Part shown: piece by piece, positions 23,390 to 36,140 of the stretch
Position numbering within the stretch: position 1 is the first letter of the stretch
Layout: every line of letters begins with the position of its first letter
Origin: Lineus longissimus
Lineage: Eukaryota; Nemertea; Pilidiophora; Heteronemertea; Lineidae
DNA length: 64,000 nt
Direction: 5' to 3'
NCBI RefSeq assembly: GCF_910592395.1
Contig: NC_088324.1
Location: forward strand, 14,350,953-14,414,952
The notes under the pieces: model-generated
The model's database searches: none
The model's input: only the letters and a program-made list of their open reading frames with translations
Told to the model about the DNA's origin: nothing
Program-made: the position numbers and the translations under genes

Positions 23390-23785
23390 TCAGCTGAACA
23401 AATCCTGCTCCGCTAATGCTCCCCCCTCACGGCCATAGTGAACTCGGCAAGTAATAGCATTCACTGCATGTATTGATTCTTCTACTGTGTTACTTTGCAG
23501 AGAGCATATCACTTGGAAATTATGGACAGGATTTTTAGCTGAAATGACGGAATTTCTGCCCATTTTAGGCAAAAAAATGGGTACCCTCACCAGGACTAAA
23601 CAGGCTATTCTACTGAATTTGCTCTCATTGTGGATTTGCTTGTGTTTCCAAACCGGGAACACGAGAGCTTCATCCACTAAGTTGGATATATGTAAGTGTC
23701 TTTGGGTTTCCATTGTCGTGTAGTGTATTCTGTATGTTATCACTGAGTACTGTGTATAAACCAATACATCCTGTGCTAACGTCAA
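23390..23785 (-). other. Long open frame, 131 codons, antisense to a candidate exon
   Basis: One of the longest open frames in the window. It overlaps a plus-strand frame (23487-23723) bounded by splice signals. The peptide has no recognised domain. Both strands staying open suggests compositional constraint or a conserved repeat domain rather than two genes. Confidence 0.2.
23501..23691 (+). CDS. Candidate internal exon, unknown protein
   Basis: The acceptor TTCTACTGTGTTACTTTGCAG ends at 23500 and the donor GTAAGT begins at 23692. The frame is open throughout, giving about 63 residues including EHITWKLWTGFLAEM, TEFLPILGKKMG and GNTRASSTKLDI. Entry uses the last base of a codon and exit leaves one base. 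A hydrophobic segment (AILLNLLSLWICLCF) could be membrane-spanning. The antisense strand is also open, which lowers confidence. Confidence 0.28.
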
Positions 23786-26482
23786 AAAATTTCGGCTTAT
23801 GATATTCCTAAATGAGGCACGTTGACGTTAGTATTCGTCTGAAGCCCATCTATTGCGATCCAGCTTGATTTAAATGCTCAGAATTTCTTTGTCGTGTGCG
23901 GTCAGCTATTTTGGTTTTGTTTTGATCTGCGACAAAGCAAAATGAAGGATGCTGGGTGCGTCTATTATGTTGGGTACACCTGCCGCTAGTAAATGTATCG
24001 CCAAAATCAACGTCAAATTTAAAATGGTATGGTTTCGGAGGCACTGCGACGGAATGAAACATTTTTATAATAACACATTCTAAAACACATTTTAATATGA
24101 TCAAAAATTATCAAAATGTCAAAATTTGTGTAAAAATATACACCTTAAATTATTCTGCATCAGTATTGGTCAATGAAAAATGGATTCTCTTCCTGAAGAA
24201 AAATGTGGATTTGCAGCTTGGGATATTGTAAAACAAGGATTCTTCAGCGGATTCAGTGATTCTTGTGGATTCCTAACGATTGGCGACGACGATGCCTGCT
24301 GCTAGGATACTCATATCGTGAGTCGAACGGCATCATTGGAAATGCTGCAGCGTCCCGTTATCGATGTTGTGGGTACGCATAAAATGTGGACATCGGATTT
24401 ATCACCGGAGCTGCGTACGTGTGATGGATTTCTGTTCACTTGTCTGATGCTGATGCAGAGAGAAGTTTCAGTTGATGATTTTGGGCGAGTTTTATTTGGC
24501 AGTTTTGCTATCAACAGAAAATATAAAGCTTTATACCCGTCATTGTCCTTAAAAAATATTGTGCAACCAAGATTGAAAGTATACATGATTTGTGATTTCC
24601 TCTTACAAATCAATCAATCGATCAGTTAATCAAAATTAGAGTATTTAAATCACCCAAGCACCAATTAATAAATGAGAGAACGATAGAATGATTGACAAGA
24701 GAAGATCAGGCATTCCTTCCATAAAACTCAGCTCAATGGACTCCGGTCACAAAGACTTCACTAATTCATTATACTACCCTTTGCTGAATCAAAATTATGA
24801 ATCAAAACACACAACACAGACACATCACAAAACAGTTTCGTACATGGTGCTCAGCGGTAATGTTTTATGTGTCATTCCCTCACATTTCAGCACATTACCA
24901 TTCTTTCCTCTCTCATATCACTCGCTGGTTCATTCTGCCGCTTTCATGGGCAATTGTAACGGATTTCATTTTCTCATGTAACCATTCATTCATAAGCATA
25001 CTGATGTTGGCTGTTGAAATATTAAAGTCTCTCGATCGGCTTATCTGTTTCTGACAGATGGTTGGAGACTCTTCTTCCGAATCTCGAATTTTCAAGGCCG
25101 AGGTCGCATTCGACTCTATAGAGTGCAATTGGAGCCTTTGATTGGTCAGGATGGCATTCCATATTTTCAGCTGTTTTGGATTGTTGGTTTTCTGGTAATC
25201 TGCATAACCAGGATTACCATCCAAGTTGCTTTTGATTCGCTACTAGAGGGCATTGGACAGATGGTTTTTACACTCCACCCCTGGACGTCTTGCCTTAGCT
25301 AAATCACGTTGTTGAGAAGTCCACTTAAATTTTGTGTTGGTTGGTTTCACCTGAAACAGATGGTTTCCTTGAAAAAAAGTAATTTTCATTTGTATCTAAT
25401 TTCTTATTCTACACTGTATTGAAATTCATTTTGCAAATAACTGATCTAATTTGATCAGTCCTGGTCACGATTTAACATCTGAACAGTTTGCACCTCAGAT
25501 TTTTACCAGAGGGCATTTGCGGAACATTTGTGTTCCCTCTCAAAAGCACACACAACCCAAGTCGTGAACTTCATTTGCACACTCCCAAATTGATTAAAGT
25601 GCCTATGGCGAGCAGGAAAATTATGCAAAGTTCAAAATTTTAATGGATTGTTAAATTTGTCAGTCTCCCTGGTGCAACACAATGGAAAGCTGTTTCATGG
25701 GTCCTGAGGCTAAACTTTGTGAAGTTCGAAGGATGGGAGACGATGGATGGAGCCATTTTTTGTTGGTCCATGTACAAGGTTATTGCAGTTTGCAAACATG
25801 TCAAAACTGTCAGAGTCAGGTTGTAGAAGAGAAGGAATTTCAAGTCAATTCCGGATTTCCTTCTCTTGTATAGAATTCATTCCTTGATCTTGAAATCCTG
25901 AGTGACTGAATGGATCAGGCCGTTTTTCCCTCTAAACTTTATGTTTGGGATACAGCCAAGTTGAATTAGGGATGGACTGAACTCGGTTTGAACAACCAGG
26001 CCCATGAACCCAACCCTATTTTGTGGTTGTCAAGTGCCACCTGAACCAGCCTGATTGCTGATTCCTGGCAAGCATGACAAAAGTACAGGGCCAATTCCTC
26101 CTCATCCACTATGCAAACTCTAATCATAAATTCTCTGTTTATACAAGACAATGTTTTTGTGGTAATTGTTGGTGGTAATGGTGTTGGCAATATCAAGTAC
26201 AAGATGGGATGTTTGAACGGAAATTATGATCAATCTGTCATGTCTATGCACAGTCATAAGATTGGCTTTGGGAGGCATGCAGGATGTCGGAAAGGAGTCC
26301 TGGTTTGGAGTAATTGTCAAACTGATAATCAATCATAGTGGCAGTGCATAAGAGTACATTGCAGTGCTCACTTTGTTAGGTCAGAGTTTGTTTGGAAAAG
26401 ATAAGTTTACCACTAAATAACTTATTTGGCTTATCTTTCGAAAAATGTCAGGAGCATGACGAAATATGTACACACCAGTGGC
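23692..26482. other. No gene seen
   Basis: 24250-24450 is locally GC-richer with an open plus frame (24318-24629) but no convincing acceptor and donor pair. The remainder is AT-rich with overlapping short frames. Confidence 0.4.
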
Positions 26483-26519
26483 TGCTTGACCATGTCTTCA
26501 AACATGGTAAAGTCAAGCT
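26483..26519. repeat. Bulged inverted repeat
   Basis: GCTTGACCATGT pairs with ACATGGTAAAGTCAAGC as 7 plus 5 bp with a one-sided bulge. The stem is weak. Confidence 0.4.
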
Positions 26520-27020
26520 TTTGATCGAGAAGATCTGGCTGCAATTTGTGAAAATTCATGCTCGGCACTTCTGAGACCCTCAATGAACTTGTTAGACCTC
26601 AAAGGGGGCATGATTCATGTCAGGGTCCCTCGAGTCACCCTGTTAATGTGTCATCGACAATGGGTCCGTTCCTGTGAGGATATCAGTGTCCTGTTCTGCA
26701 TGTGTGGTCGGACTGTGATGCCCCCATGATGGGTCATCCTGTTTTTAGGTGTAAAGACCCCTGGCATGCCTGCATGATCAGTCACCAAGTTTGGTCGAAT
26801 GCCGCAGACAATAAGCTGAAGTTTGGCTTAATGCCTGGTACAATAGGGTCAGACTGTTTTGACTGGGCCTCCTCCGAAAGCTGGATTAATGTGTTGTGAT
26901 CGTCTTTTCGATATGGTTGTACTCTGTGGCCCTCCAGATGTTTTTTATTGGTCTGTTGACATCTCTTGTCCATTCAATTGATAGCCTTGTCCATCTGAGA
27001 ACTCATGACATAATATGGCT

Positions 27021-27034
27021 GTTTCTATGGCAAC
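27021..27034. promoter_or_regulatory. Possible RFX X-box
   Basis: GTTTCTATGGCAAC is a close match to the X-box consensus of two inverted half-sites. No promoter context is seen. Confidence 0.25.
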
Positions 27035-30000
27035 AGGACAAAGAGGTCTGCCTGTGGCATTTTTTGCTCATCATTGCTTTCGAAAGTGGCTTATCACTAT
27101 CAGTCTGTTGTGTGTATTCGATCAACATTCGACTTCATCTTGTCCTTGGCCCCCTTCTTCAGCCATGGGATATGTCGTACTTTTTCTCAATCTGCTGTTA
27201 CTTTGTTCTCAAAATGATTCAGATTCTTCTGTGGGTGGGAGATCATGTAGAGATGGTCTCATGATCTCAGAAACGTGGTAGGTGGGCCTGTGTGTTATAA
27301 TATAAGCCTATGAATAAATATGTATCACTAGTGACTGATTGATTATGTTATAGCCACCCTGCAGTGTTTAATGATTCCTCATATAATCAAATCTCCATAT
27401 TCACAGCATTAATCAGCCGTTAATAAGAAAAGCTGGATAAACGGAAAACTTGTAGCAAATTACAGCCAGATTGTCCTCGTCTACATTGGTCGTCTCATCC
27501 AGAATTGATGAAATCTATGTACATCAAAATAAACTGCAGCATAGAAATTGTACACAGACTAATGGCTGGATTCAACATTGGAGATCATCCCACCAAAATC
27601 TTGCCTAAAATTGCTATGTAATTTGTTGTAAAGTGTACAAAAATGTACAGGGGCTTCTTCAAGAAAGAAGTGAAACCAGCAGCGCAGTTGTTTGGAAGTT
27701 TATTTACCAATAGCATAGCAAGGAGTCTTGGAATCGTTGCCTTAGCACCCTCAGGTGCAATCTGTTTATACTTGAGCCCCTTTTCCAGCTCTTGCTGTAA
27801 TTATCCTTCTCAAGGTAGAAAGGGTTAATGGAGCTTGCTCTTTTGTTCCCTGGGTTACCCTCGCTGGTCAGGTTTTATCTTTGGCCCTTGCTTCGTTACT
27901 TTCTTTTTCTGGTTACTTCAGAGATACATGTATGCCCTGCTGTTTAGCCCCTTCAACCTTGGGAACCCTTCCCTCTCTCAGTGTGATACAGAAGATCTAA
28001 TTAACCCTTTTCAGCAGAAACTCCCACCCCTGCTGCTTTCAAGAGCATTTTCTGCATTCTGCCGTGTCTAACCCCCTCCCAACAGGCTTCCTGCTGATGC
28101 AGTATGGCTGTTTTACAAGTCAAGAAGGCTGAATTATCCCAGAGTAACCTTCCTTGTTCAAGACGTCCAAAACAGGCCATGTATTTGGCTGTTATTTCAT
28201 AAATATTTTGTGAGAATAAAAATATCCTTGACAAATATTTTACAAATTCCTCCTCGTTGTTGTTCAGCTTGTTGTTCAAGTTGATCAATGTTTTTCGACA
28301 AAACAATTTTGAATTATTTCAAAAAATAAGTAATTGATAAATGACGGACTGAGACAGTGCACTTAAATTGCCCCACACGTTTTATAAGACATTTTCTGTG
28401 TTTGATAATTGCACACACGTTTTATACCATATAAGCACGAACAGTATTAAATCCATACATTCTTTTACATTAATGCACAAAGGATATAATACAGAGCCGA
28501 AAAAAACTTCAGAAATAATTGCATAAAAATTGGCTTTGTAATTATAGCCCCAATTAACAATGAAAGTGTAGCTTGAACAAGAATCTACGCACTTCATTTT
28601 ACGTTCTCGCATGACGCATTCCCAATAGTACTCAAAGTGTTTTTGATGCAATTTTCATGATGTTTGTTTTTCGAAAAAAAGGCCTGTTGCAGTTGAGAAT
28701 GTACTATTATATTGTTTTGTACAAAACGCTTTATTTAGCATTCATACATAATCCGCTGTTTCCATAGGAACGACTGGGCACTTTTCTGATGGGTATCCTC
28801 GATATCTATAGGCTATACAAAAGTATTTCGTATATGCTTGTGTGGTTTCTGAGAACTAATTATGGCTTGTATGATTGACGATATGTAAGAAGTAGGGAGC
28901 TTGGGTCACATGACTTGATGATGACTTCGATAAAAAAGGTCCTCTCCAACAAACGAGGAAGCAATTGACACAAGCAATTGCACCAATAGCCTGAGAGCTG
29001 AGGTGACAGTCAATGCTGACCACTTAAAAATTGCAGTGATATGCAGGCAAAGCCATAAAAATTGTTACAGGAGGAGGTTAACCATGACCTTAATTAGATA
29101 ATTATCCTAATGGTGACCACTGGGGCCATCATTGGTCTGATGACGGCCTGTTCCGTCATTACACGTATTATGCTATTATTGTATGTGCCACCAGTAGACA
29201 TTGCACAATTTGAGAGCTGGAATGAGTCATTAAAATGTGATTATTTCAGCATATTCAACAACAAGTATTTCCCTTTAATTAGAAAAACAGTCAATTGTGA
29301 TAGAACAGCTGAGACGAGAGATTGACAATGGCCAAAGTAGAACAATTTCTCCCTTCTATGCATTAATTTCATCACTGGCGAAGCAGGAAGGATGTCAATT
29401 TTGACTTGGACTGTATTCTAAGCATTTCACTTCACCAATATCATTACACTTCTCAAAGACAACCCTCGCGACTTTTACATCCCCTATTACTGTAATGTGT
29501 GAAGTACTACTGGAGCCACTCTGACAATCATAACCAAATTCAAATTAATTCTTATTTGACTCCAACAGTCAAGTGGCAATCAATAAGTTGATGTCCTCAG
29601 CCTGACCTACATTGAAACATGCATAAAATCACAACTTAGATTCTAATCCATCCTAACTAATATAAAGGCTTGCCACAAATAGGACAGATTTAATGGCAAG
29701 TTTATCTCTGACATAAAATCTGCATGCAGATGCACACTGGGTGATATTCTCCACTGAATTATTCAATGTCTTGATGCATGCTGGGTTGAGCAGGGGAATG
29801 CGAGAGGCTAAAATGAGTGAAGAGTGGGGTGGACCCACTGGGAAAGAGTAGGATTTGTGTAAAGCACTGGGATTGCCCGCACATGAGTTCATAGCTGATG
29901 CAGATAACAACTTTACGCTCTTGGTGGAGTGAATTGGCCACGATTAGAATATGACTAAGTTTGCAATAGCATTTGGTATAGAATATCACAAGGGAATGCA

Positions 30001-31197
30001 ACATGGATGCAGATAGCACTCTATTGATTCTGACTGCTGATTCCATGATTAGAGCAACACCCCCATGCCTCCATTATAAAAGTGCAAGCACATTAAAAAG
30101 TGAATTCTAATCACAAAGGAGCGATTAGAAATGATATATTCATATAATTAGTGGCCCAAAAACTAATTTGGGTGTATTTTATAATTATTACTCTATAATA
30201 TACATCCGTCTGGAGTAACTTGTGTGTCATGTGTGTTTGTAATTTTTTGCAGACTGTCTGCTTGATAGTAATGAATTCAGTGGTAAATACATACATCTGA
30301 CCTACTGATAATTTGTTGTTTACAAGTCCTTGAGTGTCTAGATGTTCACATGATTTACTTTTGACATCTGTCTGTATCAGTTCGATCCTTTCATTAAGGA
30401 AATATATCTCAGCTTGAACCTTGACCCCTTGACATTTCTACATGTATGTCCTGTACTTATCTGTATTTGAAGTATAAGGTACCGCCAAAAAAATGGTGTA
30501 ATGATGATCTGAAGGACCCAAAGTTGCTGCAATGTGTATTTTCTCTGATTAGGTTTTTGAGGTGGGAAATGGTTAACGTTGATGCATATTCACCATATTT
30601 TCGTACCAATACAGTTCGGTACTCACAAAACTCCATATTTAGCATTAGTCGCAAATTGCTCTGCCGTGTACCCCCCATGGGCCAGATGATCCCCTCGTTA
30701 GGGTCTGATCATTGAGATCTGGCTTTGGGCTATCGTATTAACTTGTTTAGTAATCAATCCATCCTGACTCATGGTACCTTCTTCATGTATTCTGCTGCAA
30801 ATGGAAACTGGAAATATAATAATGTTTCCCGTTTCATAAATATTTTGATTGTTATGTTATGGATTCAGTAAGGAATGGCTTTGGAAAGAAATCGTTGAAA
30901 AATTTTCAGGAATTTCAGCCAATTTCAATGGACCATTTGCATATTTCTGGGGTTTCTTACATAAGGTGACCAATTGAGAAATCAAACCTTTGTTTGTACT
31001 CAATCACCATACTCCATGAATTGTTGACCACGAAATACGAAATACTTAAAATTACATTAAAACAAATTTATTCAGCAGTTTCTGGGGGCTGATTTCGTAA
31101 CCCCAAGTCTGTTGTTGCTATTCTATTGTTTCAGGTGCACATATATCATAATAATTAACCAGCAACTTAATTAAGCTATCAATTAATTAGCCACTGA

Positions 31198-31211
31198 GTC
31201 AACATGGCAAC
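31198..31211. promoter_or_regulatory. Possible RFX X-box
   Basis: GTCAACATGGCAAC fits the X-box half-site pair. It is a motif match only. Confidence 0.15.
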
Positions 31212-32147
31212 CAAAGCTGGTGGCCATGTTTGTTTAGACTGGTCATCTTGCGTCAGCGATCGGTTAGTAATGGCGGTTATAGTAATGGCGGTTATGTAAC
31301 ATTTCGTCGCGCAGTATCATGGGTTGTCATACTATCCCAACAACATGTTATCGTGCTGGCAAAAACGTGTGATTTTTGAATAATTTCTGCAAAAATATCC
31401 CAAGGGGATTTGCTGCAGTTACTGTTGGAAATTGATTATGCAAGTTCCATCTAATCATCACACTACATGTAGTTACAAATCTCGTCATCGAATTTTTAGT
31501 TCTTACTATTATTGTAATATGATTCATAGATTCGTCAATTCAGTGCTTAAAAATTCTGCATTTTAAACAAGCATTGTTTTATGCTCACATGCTAATGACA
31601 GTGGAATGGCACATTTCCATTTCAAATGATATTTTAATGGCTAAAAAACACTTTCATTAACTTGCGATAGTCAGAATAATAACAAATGCAGTTGAAAAAA
31701 ACACCAGTTTTGGTCATTTATTTAAAAGTTATGATTTCGCTTTCATAATTATGTGAATTAGCCATGTGTGGTTGACAGCTTCAAGATGGATGACCCGTGA
31801 CTCTAATTCACCCTATCTTGACCAATATCGCCCATGCAAAATGTACACTTTCCTCCTTTAAGTGAGTTGATTCTGCAACCTTATGTGGAATGGGCAAACA
31901 TAGGGGACACAATAATAATGATGATTTTTTTATAATTTTACATGGTTCATATACCTACACTACCGTGACAAAGTAATGCGTGTATATCAAGTTAGCCTCT
32001 GCATAAAAGTACAATATAGCATGTACTCCAGTAGTCATAAAATGAGTCCAAGTTGATTCAGTCCCAACAGCATTTGTTCACAATGTGTAACCATGATCAT
32101 CATTCACAATTGTATTTTTTCCACTTGGGCGTTTTTCTAACGCGCAG

Positions 32148-32279
32148 GTTGGCTTTGTGCGGCTCTGGAAAGTCGCCATGCGGTGGCAAGCCGCTCACCC
32201 CACGCTGGCTGATAGCGTATTGTCTATTATTTCGTGTCAGCCGCATCTGGCGAGGCTCGAGCAACACAAAGAAATATGA
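32148..32279 (+). CDS. Candidate terminal exon in a GC-rich island
   Basis: A sharply GC- and CpG-rich segment sits in AT-rich DNA. After an acceptor-like GTTTTTCTAACGCGCAG the first frame gives 43 codons starting VGFVRLWKVAMRWQAAHPTL and ending RLEQHKEI before TGA. The next plus frame and the minus strand (32100-32336) are open too, so composition alone may explain the openness. A conserved SINE central domain or an old insertion are alternatives. Confidence 0.15.
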   Translation, partial: VGFVRLWKVAMRWQAAHPTLADSVLSIISCQPHLARLEQHKEI

Positions 32280-32935
32280 AAAATAATGCGATTCCATCTT
32301 TTTCTTGGCAATAATTTTGTGAGGTTTTATGATCATGCAACATCAGAACCCTTGCTATGCTCAGTATCAGGTCTGCATCAAAGCGTTTCTTTGGAAACAG
32401 TCGCCAAGAAATTTGTATGCAATAATCGTAAAGAAAGCTTTCTTCAAGATGTATTGTATTTTAAAATGATCTGTGTAAATGAAGCAGTACGTCAACCACT
32501 CTTGTTCATGTAGAAAATCATTTAGTATTTGTCACATAACATTTCATCACTAGCTCTGGTTAGAATCCTATGTCATCATGGCCACTTTCGCTTTAAACAG
32601 TACATTAAAATGAACCTCAGTTGACTTTAGAATGTAAACGGCAAGGGTTATCTTCTGAGTAAATGCAAAGTGTACATAATCAGTACTTCAAAGACATGAT
32701 ATGTCAACATTTGCTTTTGATCTTCCTTACTGATCTGTGCCTTTTGAATTTAGTGTCAAAATTGTTCTTAGACAAAAACAGAAGAAGAATGAAGGTTGGA
32801 TCGTTATTGTAGAAAGTAGATAAAGGAAGACTTTCCTGTCTTATCATCTCAGGAAGTCAATATGAGCCATTTCCGTCCACTGTGCGGTATGTGATATGCG
32901 CCTTGGGCCTTCTACATAATGCTCGCACTCATATC
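32280..32935. other. No gene seen
   Basis: Ordinary AT-rich sequence; the short plus frame at 32286-32513 is unrecognised. Confidence 0.45.
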
Positions 32936-32998
32936 GACATATCTCGTATTGGTTGACATATCTAGTGTTGGTGACATATCTACATGTAGTATTGGCTG
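32936..32998. repeat. Three short tandem copies of GACATATCT...TTGG
   Basis: GACATATCTCGTATTGGTT, GACATATCTAGTGTTGGT and GACATATCTACATGTAGTA..TTGGCT follow each other directly, about 20 bp each. Confidence 0.7.
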
Positions 32999-35890
32999 AC
33001 CGAACTGATTGACTCACTCAATCCTAATGTAAGATCCTGGTCAATATGGCTGTTTACCCCTCACTCGTATGAACCAAGGACAAACAGATCTATTCTAGAT
33101 TGACCACATCGATTGTGACCAGATTGACCATTCCACCGTGAGTGTGAGCAGTCAAGCAGGGATATCGCAAAAGGAGACGTCTTCTCATCAAGAGGTTTTG
33201 ATGGTTCGATCAAATGTCATTGGAAATTATGTTGCTCAAATCAAAGACAAAATCAATATCAAGGAACCTTGAAAGTTCAGTTGGTCAGATACATTGTATT
33301 GGCGGTCAACTTCTAAGCCAAAGGAGTGATTTAAATCAGTGCTACGCTGCATCTTTGAGAGTTAAGACTTTTTTGTTAGCAGTCGTACCAAAGGTGCCTT
33401 TGGTGCTAGCATTACAAGTACCGCTGGATATCATGAGCAAGAAAATTCAAAGCAGTGAAGTCATGTTATTTTCTCTCTGAAATGTTTATTCCTGCCACCT
33501 GCTTCCAGTTCTCAAGTCATTAATGGGCTTGTACAATCATTTGTACATTGGCAGTGCCTTACCTGTAGGATGCTGGCAAGGCTTCAGAACGAATCAGTAA
33601 TTGACATGGTATTGATTGCTGATAGCTGAAGGAGACTACAGGCCTTCCTCTGTCTCGGGGCAAGTGGGTCATTCAGACTGGGCTTGCTCTTCTTGAAGGC
33701 CTCCTTCTTCTAAAGTTGGTGCTCTAAACGTTGACCCTCCATGGAGCTGCCCCAGCACCCCGGCCTGTTTTACAAAAAGGCCCCTCATCTCAATATCCAA
33801 TGAGCAGTTTTGTCTGCCTGACGCAATCAACTTTCGCTGAAAATAGATGTTTACCACAGCAGCTATTTTTGCCTAATCCCAGCCACCAAAATAAGCCCAT
33901 TACCAATCTTAAGGTTTACTTGTGCCATATCTTGGCATGATTTGTACTCCAGATCACTGCCAGACAACCAGGAAATGGACAAGGCTTCCTGTGGTATTCT
34001 CCAGCAGCTAATGATAGCACAGAAACGTGTTACCATGCAGCATGTATTATGCTAACATGTACATTCTGCCTCATCCTAGTATAGCAATTGCTACTGTACA
34101 CATTGCACTGAAGATCAGTGTATAGATCAGACCAATGTCGAGTGGAATGGATGTTAGTTTGTATTGCTAACATCTATGCCTAGCTACCACAGTGCAGTGA
34201 AATATTGTAATGCTCCCATCAGGTAGTCTAATGCATTGCCCAGTTACTGGTGAAGGTATTTCCTTAGCCTAGCCATAGCTACCTGTTTAAAGTACAAAAA
34301 GTTAAAGAAAGGCATTTTGAAAAAATTGTAGCAAATCGTATTACAAATCTGAGTTAGTTTACCCTAGTCTCTCAGAGAATTTCATGCTCAGAAAAACTTG
34401 GCTTGGTGTAAGTTCTGCCATGTTTTCCTGTAGAAATAGTGATCTTGGGCCCACGCTATCTGGGTTGATGATCAAAAGTAAATCCACACTCGCTGAGGAA
34501 GTATTTGTTAAAAAAACATAGGAAATCATGTTACTATCTTGCAATACATTTCACCACAGTTCCTATATCTGATCATGGATGTTTTCCAAACTTTTAACTG
34601 GTTATCCTTGTCAGAAGTAGAGGTCAGATTGATGAACTTGTTTTAATGAGTGTACATGTATTTCCCAACTTTAACGTCTTTAAAGTGTCGTGTTTTCATG
34701 TCGGGCTTAACGAGCTACATTGTACAAATGAGAAGGGTTTTTGCATCCTTGTAAGCAGCAGCTGTATAGTTAAAATACGATGCAGTGATGTAATGAAGTG
34801 GCTTGATTCCCAGTATTTTGTGTCACCTCTCACTTTTGGGAAAGCATAACAGAGGGATCAGGTCCAGATGACTGTTGTGGCTTTGGTGTTGACCCATTGC
34901 AGGATGGCTTACACCATCACCATGAACCTGCATACAAAAGCTCACAAAGAACTTCAATTTTTTTAAAAGTTTAATTTGGTGTGACATATGGTTCCCTACC
35001 ATATTTAGAGTATCTAGCTCTCACCTCTAATGAAAATCAAACAATATTGACCAAACATTACTCATAAAACCAAATTGTGACACAACAATGTAATGAAAGT
35101 TCAATACCACCTATAAAACTTGTCGACATATTCACGTATGCTAAACCAGTAACAATATTCCAATATTCAAAACCGCAAGTGCAGTTTGACTGCAATATAA
35201 AAGTCTCAATTGATGGGAGGTATGGCATATGGATACCAACAAAAACTTTCAAGTAATTTCCAATTGAAAAAACACCCACAAAAGGTTTCAAGTATTGTGA
35301 ACAACTGTTCTTCTTTAATTGATGGCTTCATTGTTTATAAGTACCACCCTGAACAAAAGTGAATCAATATGCTTTCATCAGTTCAAGTTTGTTTGAAAAG
35401 GGTACACAATTTCACCTTGATGAACTCAGAAATATGTTTTTACCAGTTCCATTAAAGTTTGCTTGTGTAAGCATCACCATTTAGAAGAACATTCTAAATA
35501 TTTGGATGACATGTGGATCAAGACAAAACCACTAAATGAAATTACCAATTAATAAAGTATTCAAACAATGGTGTCTTATTCGAAAGGGCACTTAGTTTCA
35601 TACACTACAAGTTTTGAATGTATTAATGTAATACGAGACTAAGTTTGTAAACACTCACAGTCATTCTCATTGGTAATCATGATCGTGGGGCATATAAACA
35701 ATAGAATGAAATTGACAATGGAAAAGGTATACTTTGATAATTATAATATGAATACGTAACAAAATATCATATAGAATTGTTAAAAGTTTTCTTTGTTTGA
35801 AAATTAATCAACCCTAGATATGAACCTCTAATTGAAATAGACAAAGTGTGATGATCACTTTGTTCATTTTGATCTCAACAACGTAAATTA
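32999..35890. other. No gene seen; one short inverted repeat
   Basis: GATGTTAG (34150-34157) and CTAACATC (34167-34174) form an 8-bp stem. No coding or mobile element signature was found. Confidence 0.45.
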
Positions 35891-36140
35891 AATTTTGCGT
35901 CCTCAAACACGATGTGCGTGCGTTTTTGCGACCAGTTCAAGTTCAAGTGACTCTCGAGAGCGCCCTGAGTGAAAAGTTTACCATGAAATCAGTTCATGGT
36001 CGCTGTACGGTACCAAAAGGATGCCACGTTGACACACGCCAGTGTTTTCCTTCGACAATGCATTCACGGAGCGACTCGACAGCTGCTTGGCTGCCAAATA
36101 AAGAACGAGGCAGGAAACCACGTAGTCGAGTTTGAATAAA
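35891..36140. other. GC-richer segment with an open plus frame, unassigned
   Basis: CpG-containing sequence between AT-rich flanks, open on the plus strand at 35914-36135 and rich in Arg, Ser and Thr codons. Two AATAAA motifs occur at its 3' end. A perfect 8-bp inverted repeat (ACCATGAA and TTCATGGT, 35980-36000) lies inside. No family is recognised. Confidence 0.25.

Larger units (their letters stand above)
26520..32147. other. No gene seen over 5.6 kb
   Basis: AT-rich intron-like or intergenic sequence. Hydrophobic frames at 26896-27281 reflect T-rich composition. A 15-16-bp tandem pair (TAGTAATGGCGGTTA) lies at 31265-31294. Two RFX-like sites are listed separately. Confidence 0.45.

Noticed and set aside
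26896-27281. Hydrophobic plus-strand frames resembling membrane proteins
   Set aside because: Two overlapping frames are both hydrophobic because the strand is T-rich; no conserved residues or splice pair.
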